NCBI RefSeq assembly: GCF_001512285.1
Contig: NZ_LNUV01000004.1
Coordinates: 62,001 to 126,000, forward strand
Origin: Arthrobacter sp. EpRS71
Lineage (GTDB): Bacteria > Actinomycetota > Actinomycetes > Actinomycetales > Micrococcaceae
Reading direction: 5' to 3'
DNA: 64,000 bases
Shown here: positions 44,266-52,704 of the stretch, one piece after another
How the letters are laid out: each line of letters opens with the position of its first letter
How positions within the stretch are numbered: position 1 is the first letter of the stretch
Program-made: the position numbers and the translations under genes
The notes under the pieces: model-generated
Seen by the model: the letters and a program-made list of their open reading frames with translations, nothing else
What the model was told of the DNA's origin: nothing
Database searches by the model: none

Positions 44266-46659
44266 ATGACTATTGCCGCGAGCACGGACACGCAATCTCC
44301 CGGGTCCCACGTTGCAGACACCCACGATCTGATCCGGGTCCAGGGTGCACGTGAAAATAATCTCAAGGACATCAGCATCGAGATCCCGAAGCGCCGGCTC
44401 ACGGTCTTCACGGGTGTCTCAGGCTCCGGGAAAAGTTCACTGGTCTTCGCAACCATCGCCGCAGAGTCGCAGCGAATGATCAATGAAACATATAGTGCTT
44501 TCGTGCAGGGTTTCATGCCCTCCCTGGCACGGCCGGACGTCGACGTTCTTGAAGGACTGACTACCGCGATCATCGTGGACCAGGAACGGATGGGCTCCAA
44601 CCCGCGCTCCACTGTGGGTACAGCCACAGATGCCAACGCCATGTTGCGGATCCTGTTCAGCCGCCTTGGCCAACCCCACATCGGCTCGCCCAACGCCTAC
44701 TCTTTCAACGTGCCCACCGTGAAGGCCAGTGGCGCCATCACCGTGGAACGCGGCGAAGGCAAAACCAAGACCGAGAAAGCCTCGTTCAATCGCCTCGGAG
44801 GCATGTGTTCCCGCTGCGAGGGCATGGGGGCTGTCAATGACTTTGATCTCACGGCCCTGTATGACGACACAAAATCCTTGAACGAAGGCGCCCTGACCAT
44901 TCCCGGCTACACCATGGACGGCTGGTATGGGCGGATCTTCGCCGGCTCAGGGTTCTTCACCATGGACAAGCCCATCGCCAAGTTCACTAAGAAGGAACTC
45001 CACGATCTCCTTTACCGTGAGCCCACCAAGATCAAAGTGGAGGGCATCAACCTTACCTACGAAGGCGTCATCCCGAAGATCCAGAAGTCGATGCTCAGCA
45101 AGGACGTGGATGCCTTGCAGCCCCACATCCGTGCGTTCGTTGAGCGCGCCATCACGTTCACTACGTGCCCGGAGTGCGACGGTACCAGGCTGAGCCCTGA
45201 GGCCAGGTCTTCCAAGATCAACGGTAAGAGCATTGCTGATGTCTGCACCATGCAGATCAGTGACCTTGCGGAGTGGGTCCGCGAGCTTGACGAACCCTCT
45301 GTAGCTCCTTTACTCAAGGGCCTCCAGCACCTTCTGGATTCGTTCGCTGGAATCGGCTTGGGTTACCTGTCCCTGGACCGGCCTGCGGGCACGTTGTCCG
45401 GGGGAGAGGCCCAGCGAACCAAGATGATCCGGCACCTGGGTTCGTCACTGACCGACATCACCTATGTCTTCGACGAACCCACCATTGGCTTGCACCCCCA
45501 CGACATCGAGCGCATGAACCAGCTGCTGCTGCAGCTTCGGGACAAGGGAAACACTGTGCTGGTGGTGGAGCACAAGCCGGAAACCATTGCGATCGCCGAC
45601 CATGTGGTTGACCTTGGACCCGGTGCCGGTACCGGCGGCGGCACAGTCTGTTTCGAGGGTGACTTGGAGGGATTGCGGGGGAGTGACACCATCACCGGGC
45701 GCCATCTTGACGACAGGGCGTCCATTAAAGACAGCGTGCGTACCGCTGCAGGCCACCTGGAGATCCGGGACGCCTCAACAAACAACCTCAAGAACGTCGA
45801 CGTCGATATTCCCCTTGGCGTTCTCTGTGTGCTGACCGGTGTGGCCGGCTCAGGCAAGAGCTCACTGATCCACGGTTCAGCTGCCAAGCGCGACGGCGTC
45901 CTGGTGATCGATCAGGGCGCAATCAGGGGATCGCGCAGGAGCAATCCGGCCACGTACACAGGACTGCTGGAACCTATCCGTAAGGCGTTTGCCAAAGCCA
46001 ACGGGGTCAAACCTGCGCTGTTCAGTTCGAACTCCGAGGGTGCATGTCCCACGTGTAATGGCGCGGGTGTCATTTACACGGATCTTGGCGTGATGGCAAC
46101 CGTTGAGTCGCCCTGCGAAGAATGTGAGGGAAAGCGATTCCAGGCCGCCGTCTTGGAGTATCGGCTGGGTGGACGCAATATTGCAGAGGTGCTTGCAATG
46201 TCCGTTGACGAGGCTGTGGTCTTCTTTAGCGACGGTGACGCCAGGACCCCTGCTGCCCATAAGATTCTCGATCGCCTGGCCGATGTCGGGCTGGGTTACC
46301 TGACGCTTGGACAGCCGCTCACCACGTTGTCCGGCGGTGAGCGCCAGCGTCTGAAGTTGGCGACCCAAATGTCTGAAAAGGGCGACATCTATATCCTCGA
46401 TGAGCCAACCACCGGCTTGCACCTCGCCGATGTCCAAAACTTGTTAGGCATGCTTGACCGTCTGGTTGAGTCCGGAAAATCCGTGATTGTCATCGAACAT
46501 CACCAGGCTGTGATGGCGCATGCGGACTGGATCATTGACCTCGGACCTGGCGCAGGTCACGACGGCGGCAAGATCGTCTTCGCCGGAACGCCGGCTGAGC
46601 TGGTGGCCGGGAAGTCGACGCTGACGGGCAAACACCTGGCTGCGTACGTCGGGGTCTGA
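44266..46659 (+). CDS. Short UvrA-like ABC ATPase (UvrA2/DrrC type)
   Basis: The 797-residue protein has two ABC modules: Walker A at 50-57 (GVSGSGKS) and GVAGSGKS near 525, signatures TLSGGEAQRTK and TLSGGERQRLK, and FDEPTIGLHPHD and LDEPTTGLHLAD. Zinc-type pairs (CSRC, CPEC, CPTC...CEEC) are present. It is about 150 residues shorter than excision-repair UvrA, and part of the UvrB-binding and insertion region seems reduced. This is the group that includes DrrC, a daunorubicin-resistance protein, and UvrA2. ATG 44266 follows GATGGAG. A strong terminator follows. Confidence 0.9.
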   Translation: MTIAASTDTQSPGSHVADTHDLIRVQGARENNLKDISIEIPKRRLTVFTGVSGSGKSSLVFATIAAESQRMINETYSAFVQGFMPSLARPDVDVLEGLTTAIIVDQERMGSNPRSTVGTATDANAMLRILFSRLGQPHIGSPNAYSFNVPTVKASGAITVERGEGKTKTEKASFNRLGGMCSRCEGMGAVNDFDLTALYDDTKSLNEGALTIPGYTMDGWYGRIFAGSGFFTMDKPIAKFTKKELHDLLYREPTKIKVEGINLTYEGVIPKIQKSMLSKDVDALQPHIRAFVERAITFTTCPECDGTRLSPEARSSKINGKSIADVCTMQISDLAEWVRELDEPSVAPLLKGLQHLLDSFAGIGLGYLSLDRPAGTLSGGEAQRTKMIRHLGSSLTDITYVFDEPTIGLHPHDIERMNQLLLQLRDKGNTVLVVEHKPETIAIADHVVDLGPGAGTGGGTVCFEGDLEGLRGSDTITGRHLDDRASIKDSVRTAAGHLEIRDASTNNLKNVDVDIPLGVLCVLTGVAGSGKSSLIHGSAAKRDGVLVIDQGAIRGSRRSNPATYTGLLEPIRKAFAKANGVKPALFSSNSEGACPTCNGAGVIYTDLGVMATVESPCEECEGKRFQAAVLEYRLGGRNIAEVLAMSVDEAVVFFSDGDARTPAAHKILDRLADVGLGYLTLGQPLTTLSGGERQRLKLATQMSEKGDIYILDEPTTGLHLADVQNLLGMLDRLVESGKSVIVIEHHQAVMAHADWIIDLGPGAGHDGGKIVFAGTPAELVAGKSTLTGKHLAAYVGV

Positions 46660-46671
46660 CCCGCCCACGCG

Positions 46672-46702
46672 CTGCGGGCCGGCAGTCCGTGCCGGCCCGC
46701 AG
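46672..46702 (+). terminator. Terminator hairpin after the UvrA-like gene
   Basis: A perfect 12-bp GC-rich stem, CTGCGGGCCGGC (46672-46683) with its complement (46691-46702), holds a 7-base loop. A short TTCCGTTG follows. Confidence 0.75.
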
Positions 46703-46812
46703 TTCCGTTGCCTGGTGGAACCCCTTCCAGGCCCTCTCACAAACTGGCATGCACGGTTATTCGTGAGGCGGGAGTAAGCCGTTTTCGTCGCACGTGACGT
46801 TCACTTGGGGGT

Positions 46813-46824
46813 TAGGGTCCTATG
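46813..46824 (+). promoter_or_regulatory. Leaderless-type -10 box before the nadB remnant
   Basis: TAGGGT (46813-46818) lies 6 bases before an in-frame GTG (46825) and 3 before ATG 46822. The nadB'-nadC-desulfurase unit probably starts here. Confidence 0.4.
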
Positions 46825-47223
46825 GTGTTGCTATGGAACGGCACCAACGAGTGGAATGGCACCACAACTCGGGAGGTTTCTTTTGCGGAGGCGGGGGTGT
46901 TTTCGCGGGGGGCGTTGCGGCGTTTGATGACTGCGAAGGCCGGGGTTTTGCGTGATGGCGTTCTGATGCGTGAGGCCGGGGTGGCATTGGCTGCCTGGGC
47001 AGAGGATGTGCTTCCACTGAATGTTCCCGAGTCCTTGGATATCCGGGAGCATGAGGATTCAAACCTCTTGCTGGCGGCGCAGTTGCTCGTTCACGCTGCC
47101 CGGGAACGGCGGGCGTCCTTGGGGGCGCATTACCGCAGCGACAGCTGGGAGGAACCCGGAGCCGTCGAAGATATTGACAAGCGTTACACCATGAGCCGGA
47201 AAGTGAGCCTCGTCCATGACTAA
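46822..47223 (+). pseudogene. nadB: C-terminal remnant of L-aspartate oxidase (nadB)
   Basis: About 130 codons encode only the C-terminal helical domain of NadB: SRGALRRLMTAKAGVLRDG, then LLLAAQLLVHAARERRASLGAHYRSD, which is the conserved end of the family. The FAD-binding and capping domains (roughly the first 420 residues of a protein of about 550) are absent, and no other frame upstream encodes them; a terminator of the previous gene lies there instead. The first residues (WNGTNEWNGTT) are a short duplicated stretch not typical of NadB. It still overlaps nadC by 8 bases and may survive because it couples nadC translation. It cannot oxidise aspartate. Confidence 0.85.
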
Positions 47224-48088
47224 CCTGACCCTCCCCGCAGCCCCCGTCCGGGACATCCTGGAACGGGCGTTCGCGGAGGACGCACCCAGCGGCGACATCA
47301 CCTCGCAGCTGCTGATTCCCGCAGACGCCCGTGCAACTGCGGTGCTGAACGCGCGCGTCCCGGGTGTTTTCAGCGGCGGTACAGTTTTCCGCGATGCCAT
47401 GAAGCTCGTGGACCCGGACACCAAGGTTGAGTTGTTGCTCGCCGACGGTGAAGCGTTCGACGCCGGAACGCACCTCGCGCGGGTCACCGGCAGCGCCCGC
47501 TCGGTGCTGCTTGCCGAAAGGGTGGGCCTGAACCTGGTGCAACGGATGAGCGCCATTGCTACCAAGACCGCGGAGTTTGTGAGCTTGGTTGAAGGCACGC
47601 GTGCGCGCATCACGGACACCCGCAAAACCACTCCCGGCCTTCGTGTCCTGGAACGTTACGCGGTTCGCTGCGGTGGGGGAGCGAACCACCGCTACAGCCT
47701 CTCAGACGCCGTCCTGGCCAAGGACAACCACCTGGCCGTCATGACCGGAGGCGATTCCAGCAAGCTGACCGAGCTGCTGATTGCCGCCAAAGCCCAGCTT
47801 GGCCACACGACGCACTTCGAAGTTGAAGTGGACCGTGCCGAGCAGATCGAACCGGTCCTCGCGGCAGGCGTGGACACCATCATGCTGGACAATTTCTCCA
47901 TCGACGAGCTCCGGGCCGGGGTGAAGCAGGTGGACGGCCGCGCCATCGTGGAAGCCAGTGGCAATGTGAACATCAACACCGTCACCGAGATTGCTTCGGC
48001 GGGCGTGGACGTCATCTCCATAGGAGGCCTGACGCACAGCGTGAGCGCCCTCGATCTCGGGCTCGACGTTGTTCTAGAGACTGCCTGA
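47216..48088 (+). CDS. nadC: Quinolinate phosphoribosyltransferase (nicotinate-nucleotide diphosphorylase)
   Basis: The 290-residue enzyme has the NadC signatures AFAEDAPSGDITS near the N-terminus, TRKTTPGLRVLERYAVRCGGG near 145, DNHLAV near 180, and IVEASGNVN with VDVISIGGLTHS at the C-terminus. It converts quinolinate and PRPP to nicotinate mononucleotide. The catalytic and PRPP-binding positions look intact, although the neighbouring nadB is reduced to a remnant and nadA is not in the window. ATG 47216 overlaps the nadB remnant by 8 bases. The desulfurase gene follows 7 bases after its stop. Confidence 0.95.
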   Translation: MTNLTLPAAPVRDILERAFAEDAPSGDITSQLLIPADARATAVLNARVPGVFSGGTVFRDAMKLVDPDTKVELLLADGEAFDAGTHLARVTGSARSVLLAERVGLNLVQRMSAIATKTAEFVSLVEGTRARITDTRKTTPGLRVLERYAVRCGGGANHRYSLSDAVLAKDNHLAVMTGGDSSKLTELLIAAKAQLGHTTHFEVEVDRAEQIEPVLAAGVDTIMLDNFSIDELRAGVKQVDGRAIVEASGNVNINTVTEIASAGVDVISIGGLTHSVSALDLGLDVVLETA

Positions 48089-48095
48089 CCACCCC

Positions 48096-49265
48096 ATGAT
48101 CTTCCTCGACGCCGCCGCCACCACTCCGGTACGCCGTGAGGCCCTTGAAGCCATGTGGCCTTACCTGAGTGGTGAGTTCGGCAACCCCTCCAGCCACCAC
48201 AGCCTGGGCGAAACGGCCGCCGCTGCCCTTGCAGAAGCGCGTTCCGGCGTCGCGAAGGTCCTTAGGTGCCGTGCCGGCGAGGTGACGTTCACCTCCGGCG
48301 GCACCGAAGCGGACAACCTGGCCGTCAAAGGCATTGCGCTGGCCCGGCTGGCGGCTGATCCTTCACTGAACCGTGTAGTGATCAGTGCGATCGAGCATCC
48401 GGCAGTGGAAAAATCAGCCCGCTACCTGGAGCGGGTACACGGGTTCACCGTGGACGTACTCCCCGTGGACGGGGAAGGCTTGGTCTCCGTTGATGGCCTG
48501 CGAATGGTGATAGGACCCCAAACCGCACTGGTGAGCGTGATGTACGCGAACAACGAGGTGGGAACTGTCCAGCCCGTTGCAGCCTTGGCCGCAGTGGCCC
48601 GGGAACACGGAGTGCCGTTCCACACGGACGCAGTGCAAGCCTCTGGATGGTTGCCGCTGGACGTCAAGGCGCTGGGTGTGGATGCCATGAGTATTTCCGG
48701 ACACAAACTTGGGGCTCCCAAAGGATCCGGTGTCCTGTTCACCAAGGGCCGTCTTCGGGTGGAGCCCCTGGTGCACGGTGGCGGCCAGGAAAGGGCAAAG
48801 CGCTCCGGCACGGAGAACGTGGCAGGGGCTGTTGCGCTGTCCACGGCCCTCACGCTCTCCGACGCTGAGCAGCCCCATCAAGCAGCCCGTGTTTCGGATC
48901 TCAGGGATCAGTTCATTCAGCGGATCCTCGCCACCGTTCCTGATGCCCTGCTCACCGGACACCGGGTTCAACGCCTGCCCTCGGTGGCGTCTTTCTGCTT
49001 CCCCGGCACCAGCGGCGAGTCTGTGCTGCTTGAGCTGGAGCGGCTCGGCGTGGTGTGTTCCAGTGGCTCGGCCTGCGCGGCGGGATCCGACGCGCCCTCG
49101 CCTGTCCTGGTGGCCCTTGGCATCGCACCTGAAACGGCCCAGACGGCGGTGCGTTTCAGCTTCACCTCAACTGTCACCGACGCCGAACTGGAGCAGGCAG
49201 CCGCCGCCGTGGAAACCGCCGTCGGACGCGTGCGGAACCTGGCTGCCCCGCAACAGCGGGACTAG
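48096..49265 (+). CDS. Cysteine desulfurase (NifS/IscS-like)
   Basis: The 389-residue PLP enzyme has His101 (EHPAVEKSA), the cofactor Asp178 (HTDAVQ), Lys204 in SISGHKLGAPKG that binds PLP, and the active-site loop CSSGSACAAG near 327 with the catalytic Cys. It moves sulfur from cysteine to iron-sulfur cluster assembly. In nad operons it is thought to mature the 4Fe-4S cluster of NadA (quinolinate synthase). Here nadA is not next to it, so its original client may be lost or encoded elsewhere. Confidence 0.93.
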   Translation: MIFLDAAATTPVRREALEAMWPYLSGEFGNPSSHHSLGETAAAALAEARSGVAKVLRCRAGEVTFTSGGTEADNLAVKGIALARLAADPSLNRVVISAIEHPAVEKSARYLERVHGFTVDVLPVDGEGLVSVDGLRMVIGPQTALVSVMYANNEVGTVQPVAALAAVAREHGVPFHTDAVQASGWLPLDVKALGVDAMSISGHKLGAPKGSGVLFTKGRLRVEPLVHGGGQERAKRSGTENVAGAVALSTALTLSDAEQPHQAARVSDLRDQFIQRILATVPDALLTGHRVQRLPSVASFCFPGTSGESVLLELERLGVVCSSGSACAAGSDAPSPVLVALGIAPETAQTAVRFSFTSTVTDAELEQAAAAVETAVGRVRNLAAPQQRD

Positions 49266-49272
49266 CCACCAG

Positions 49273-49758
49273 TTACACGTGCCGTGCGCGCCTGAAGATC
49301 CAATGCCGTAGCAGGGTAAACCGGACCGCAGTGGCCACGAAGCCGGACAGCGTGGTGGTCCACAACTCCTCTGTGACCGTGGCTTCGGGCCGCAGAAGAT
49401 GCAACACACCCAAGCTCCCGCCGGTAATGATCAGCGCGATGGCAATCACTATCACTCCACTGAGGTGGTCCTGCGCCCGCTTCTTACGTCCCGTGATTTT
49501 GAACGTCAGCCTCCGGTTCAGGGCCGTGTTCATCAACGACGTCACAATGAGGGCAACAGCGTTGGCGAGTTGGGGATCGATCCATGGACGCAGCAAGGCG
49601 TAGATCGCGAGTGAACTCGCGGTGCAGACGATTCCTACGCCCGTGAAGCGGATCAATTGCCGCACTACCGGGTACTTGAGGACGCCGCGGTGCCGTCTGC
49701 GTGAGGGCTTCCGGGACGGAGACGGGCGCAGCTCAGTGGCGTCCGCGGCTGTCTCCAT
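49273..49758 (-). CDS. GtrA-family membrane protein
   Basis: The 161-residue protein has a basic N-terminal tail (about 1-30) and four membrane segments, with RFTGVGIVCTASSLAIYALL, ANAVALIVTSLMNTALNRRLTF and the C-terminal VRFTLLRHWIFRR, the GtrA pattern. GtrA proteins are thought to flip polyprenyl-phosphate-linked sugars used by glycosyltransferases. It stands alone here and is convergent with the desulfurase gene, 7 bases away. A purine-rich AAGGGC precedes its ATG. Confidence 0.88.
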   Translation of the reverse strand: METAADATELRPSPSRKPSRRRHRGVLKYPVVRQLIRFTGVGIVCTASSLAIYALLRPWIDPQLANAVALIVTSLMNTALNRRLTFKITGRKKRAQDHLSGVIVIAIALIITGGSLGVLHLLRPEATVTEELWTTTLSGFVATAVRFTLLRHWIFRRARHV

Positions 49759-49776
49759 GCCCTTAAGCCTGACACA

Positions 49777-50655
49777 TTACGCGGGCAGTTCCTCCCATGA
49801 AGCGCCAGTGACGGGGTTGTGAAGTTCGCCGATGCCTTCCACTCGGCACACCACCGTGTCTCCGGGCTGGATACGCGCGCACTCTGCGGGGAACCCTGTG
49901 AGCACCAAGTCACCGGGCTGCAGCGTCATGAAGGATGTCAGGTACACCAGAATCTCGTCCACCTTCCAGCCGAGGTCTGCGGAACTCGCCGTTTTCAGTT
50001 CGGTGCCGTTGTGGACGATTCCGATGGAGAGGTCCGCATCATCCAGGTCCGTAACCATCCACGGGCCTGCGGGGGTGAAGGTGTCCTGGCTCTTGGCGCT
50101 GATCCACAGTTCGTCGGTTTTCTGGAGGTCGCGCGCTGAGACATCATTGCCGATGGTGTAGCCCAGAATTGCCGACCGCGCCGTTTCGAGCGTCAAGCCC
50201 CGGGCAGCACGGCCGACGACGACGGTCAGTTCCGCTTCCGGATCCACGTAACCGACGGTGGAGCTGAGTTGGATGGCCTCCCCGGGGCCAATCACGCTGG
50301 ACGCCGCCTTGTGGAAGGCCTGCGGCGGCAGGTCCCGGCCCGGTTGCCCGGTGTTGTGCGCCATGCCGAAGACGTTCACAGGTACTGACGGCGCCAGGAA
50401 GGTAAACGTCTCCTGGCTGACCACCTCCCCGAGCTCCCATCCCGCCCTGGCGGGGCTGTTGGCATTGGCGCTCGACGCCGGGAATGGGGACTCCACCACG
50501 GTCCACCGTTTGCCGTCCACCGAGTCGAAATCCGGGGAGTCGTTGGCCACAAAGAACTGCTCGGCAGGAGACTGGCGGGCTGAGGTGAGGGCTGCGTCAG
50601 ACGATGCCGGGACAGGCCGGACACGGGCAATGCGACGGGAAAGAGGCGAAGTCAT
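49777..50655 (-). CDS. Fumarylacetoacetate hydrolase family protein
   Basis: The 292-residue protein has an N-terminal variable domain (about 1-95) and the FAH catalytic domain with VNVFGMAHNT, the metal-binding VDPEAELTVVVG (Glu-X-Glu) near 165, GYTIGNDVSARDLQ, and QPGDLVLTGFPAECARIQPGD. Family members hydrate, hydrolyse or decarboxylate keto acids in aromatic-compound degradation. The exact reaction cannot be told. No other degradation gene is next to it. A leaderless-type box precedes it. Confidence 0.9.
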   Translation of the reverse strand: MTSPLSRRIARVRPVPASSDAALTSARQSPAEQFFVANDSPDFDSVDGKRWTVVESPFPASSANANSPARAGWELGEVVSQETFTFLAPSVPVNVFGMAHNTGQPGRDLPPQAFHKAASSVIGPGEAIQLSSTVGYVDPEAELTVVVGRAARGLTLETARSAILGYTIGNDVSARDLQKTDELWISAKSQDTFTPAGPWMVTDLDDADLSIGIVHNGTELKTASSADLGWKVDEILVYLTSFMTLQPGDLVLTGFPAECARIQPGDTVVCRVEGIGELHNPVTGASWEELPA

Positions 50656-50667
50656 GATGACATCCTA
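50656..50667 (-). promoter_or_regulatory. Leaderless-type -10 box of the FAH-family gene
   Basis: TAGGAT (50662-50667, minus) lies 6 bases before the ATG. Confidence 0.5.
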
Positions 50668-50696
50668 CGTCCTCCCTGGGTGATGCTCTGTGGTGT

Positions 50697-50747
50697 GAGG
50701 CCCGCTTTACGTCCCGCGACACGTTCTTTGCGCGCAGAGCGGGCCTC
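50697..50747 (-). terminator. Candidate terminator after the DM13 gene
   Basis: GAGGCCCGCT (50697-50706) and AGCGGGCCTC (50738-50747) form a perfect 10-bp stem around a 31-base loop, 9 bases after the DM13 stop. There is no U-tract. Confidence 0.5.
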
Positions 50748-50755
50748 GTAACACA

Positions 50756-51376
50756 TTAGGTGAGAGGCGCGGATCCGAAAGCGACGCTGAAGCGGTCACA
50801 CCACAGCACCACGGATGTCAGCCCTGTGATGTCCGTTCCTGGCGGGAGTAGGTAGTTGTGACTGCCGTGCGTGGCTTTGACCGCCCCGAGATCCACGTAT
50901 CGACCGGACCGGTATTTAAACCAGTCGCCGCCGGCCGGCAGACTGCTCAACCAGACTTTGACGTCCGGGCCGTCGCTGCTGGCCAGGTCCTCGAGCCGTA
51001 ACAGGTGGCTGCCATCAGGGAGTTTCACCAACCGGGCGGTACCAGTGGTCTCATGCTCCTGGGATAGGAAAGTGCCCGAACTGAGAATCACCGGTGCCGC
51101 AGGAGCTGCTGGTGGGGGAGTCGCTGTTGCCGGAGACGGCGCTGCCGGATTCGCTGCTGCGGGAGCCGGTGCGCTCGCGGAACCGGGCACGGCCGGCAGG
51201 GCTTCGTAAACGCTGCTGCTGGTAAAGATGCGCCACGGCTGAAACAGGACGGCCCCCACAACCACCATGGAGAGGACCGCTACCCCTGCAACAGCCGCAA
51301 GGATTTTGTGGGTCCGGATTACGCTACTCAGCCGGTGCGCACTACGTAGGCTGTTCAGGCTCCGCGGTATTTTCAT
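50756..51376 (-). CDS. Membrane-anchored DM13-domain protein
   Basis: The 206-residue protein has a cytoplasmic basic N-terminus, one membrane segment (about 26-47), a long Pro/Ala-rich linker (about 60-95), and a C-terminal DM13 domain (about 97-206) with LLRLEDLASSDGPDVKVWLS, ATHGSHNYLLP and the conserved WCDRFSVAFG Cys motif. DM13 domains carry an almost invariant cysteine and are proposed to bind a redox cofactor or metal. The linker would place it away from the membrane. It is divergent from the anion permease gene. Confidence 0.88.
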   Translation of the reverse strand: MKIPRSLNSLRSAHRLSSVIRTHKILAAVAGVAVLSMVVVGAVLFQPWRIFTSSSVYEALPAVPGSASAPAPAAANPAAPSPATATPPPAAPAAPVILSSGTFLSQEHETTGTARLVKLPDGSHLLRLEDLASSDGPDVKVWLSSLPAGGDWFKYRSGRYVDLGAVKATHGSHNYLLPPGTDITGLTSVVLWCDRFSVAFGSAPLT

Positions 51377-51388
51377 GCTCCAAGGCTA
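51377..51388 (-). promoter_or_regulatory. Leaderless-type -10 box of the DM13 gene
   Basis: TAGCCT (51383-51388, minus) lies 6 bases before the ATG. The bases between read TGGAGC. Confidence 0.45.
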
Positions 51389-51494
51389 GGCTTCCCAGGA
51401 GCGTCGCGGGGGTTCCATTACTTACAGGATGGTGACGCCTTCGTCCACCCGTCCTTGAGGCAGAACCCTGCAGGAAGAACACAGGGCCGGGGCT

Positions 51495-51507
51495 TAGAAT
51501 CCGTTCC
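51495..51507 (+). promoter_or_regulatory. Leaderless-type -10 box of the anion permease gene
   Basis: TAGAAT (51495-51500) lies 7 bases before ATG 51508. The rest of the 131-base divergent region shows nothing clear. Confidence 0.5.
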
Positions 51508-52704
51508 ATGCGTCTGGCGATCATCGGGTTGGTCCTCCTTGTGGCTGGTGGGATCACCGTGGCCACGGGTGTCCTGCCCTGGCAGGAAGTGGCGGTCCTC
51601 GTGGACCGGGTGGCACCCATACTGGGCTTCGTGGTTGCCATGACCGTGGTGACCGAGCTCGTTAGTGAAGCCGGGGCTTTCCAGTGGATTGCCCGGCACG
51701 TGCGCGGTTGGGGGCGTGGCCGCAGCGCCCTGCTGTGGCTGCTTTTGGCCTTGTTTGCCACGTTGAGCACGGTTTTCCTGTCGCTGGATACGACGGCGGT
51801 GCTCCTCACGCCTGTAGTGGTTACCGTCGCCCGTCAAGCGGGCCTCCCCGTCCTGCCGTTCGCCCTGACCACTGTCTGGCTGGCCAATACGGCCAGTTTG
51901 CTGCTTCCCATCTCCAACCTGACCAACCTCTTGGCCCAACACAATCTGGGCGGCATCAGTCCCGCACAGTTCGCTCACTTGATGTGGGCGCCGTCATTAG
52001 CTGCCGTTCTGGTTCCCTTGGCTTTCATAGCGGTGGTCTTCCGGCGCGAACTGCGCAAGACCTACGCCCTGGATTCCGCCCGTCCAGCGCAATCACCCTC
52101 AGCCAGGGCAGGAACTGACAAGGTTCTGCTCGGGACCAGTGCCGTTGTCCTGGTTTTGCTCATTCCGGCACTGGTATCCGGCGCGGCAATCTGGATTCCC
52201 GCCACCGCGGCGGCCGTGATCCTGGCGGTCGCATTCGCCATCCGACGCCCCACAGTGCTCAAGGTGACGCTGATTCCCTGGTCGCTGTTGCTGTTCACCT
52301 GCGGACTTTTCCTGGTGGTTGAGGCAACCCAATACCTGGGTGCTTCGCTTCTGCTTGGACAGGTGGCCGGAGAAGGGAGCGGGTTTGTTGAACTGCTGAG
52401 GTTGGCCATGACGGGAGCACTCGGCTCAAACGTCGTCAACAACCTGCCGGCGTATCTCCTCGCCGAGCCGCTGGCCGGAGGTCCGGTGCGAATGGCGGCG
52501 CTGTTGGTAGGAGTGAACGCCGGGCCGTTGATTACGCCGTGGGCCTCACTGGCCACCCTGTTGTGGCATGACAGGTTGGTGCGGATGAACGTGCTGATCA
52601 CGTGGAAGGGATATGCGGTCTTTGGCCTGATAGTAGCTCCGCTGACCATAGTGGCGGCCATAGCAGCTCTCGTGGCTGTTGGCCCCGGAGGGGTGTTGGG
52701 CTAG
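51508..52704 (+). CDS. ArsB/NhaD-type anion permease (SLC13-like)
   Basis: The 398-residue protein has about eleven membrane segments in two inverted halves. Its signatures are LSLDTTAVLLTPVVVTVA near 90 with WLANTASLLLPISNLTNLL near 130, and GSNVVNNLPAYLLAEPL near 310 with GVNAGPLITPWASLATLLW, typical of the ArsB/NhaD branch of the ion-transporter superfamily. The substrate could be arsenite, a carboxylate, or sodium/proton exchange; no ars genes are nearby, so arsenite is not favoured. Its stop overlaps the convergent DUF1684 gene by 4 bases. Confidence 0.87.
   Translation: MRLAIIGLVLLVAGGITVATGVLPWQEVAVLVDRVAPILGFVVAMTVVTELVSEAGAFQWIARHVRGWGRGRSALLWLLLALFATLSTVFLSLDTTAVLLTPVVVTVARQAGLPVLPFALTTVWLANTASLLLPISNLTNLLAQHNLGGISPAQFAHLMWAPSLAAVLVPLAFIAVVFRRELRKTYALDSARPAQSPSARAGTDKVLLGTSAVVLVLLIPALVSGAAIWIPATAAAVILAVAFAIRRPTVLKVTLIPWSLLLFTCGLFLVVEATQYLGASLLLGQVAGEGSGFVELLRLAMTGALGSNVVNNLPAYLLAEPLAGGPVRMAALLVGVNAGPLITPWASLATLLWHDRLVRMNVLITWKGYAVFGLIVAPLTIVAAIAALVAVGPGGVLG

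Noticed and set aside
46660-46821. Frameshifted missing part of nadB upstream of the remnant
   Set aside because: All three forward frames were read; the stretch holds a terminator hairpin and no NadB-like residues, so this is a deletion and not a point frameshift.
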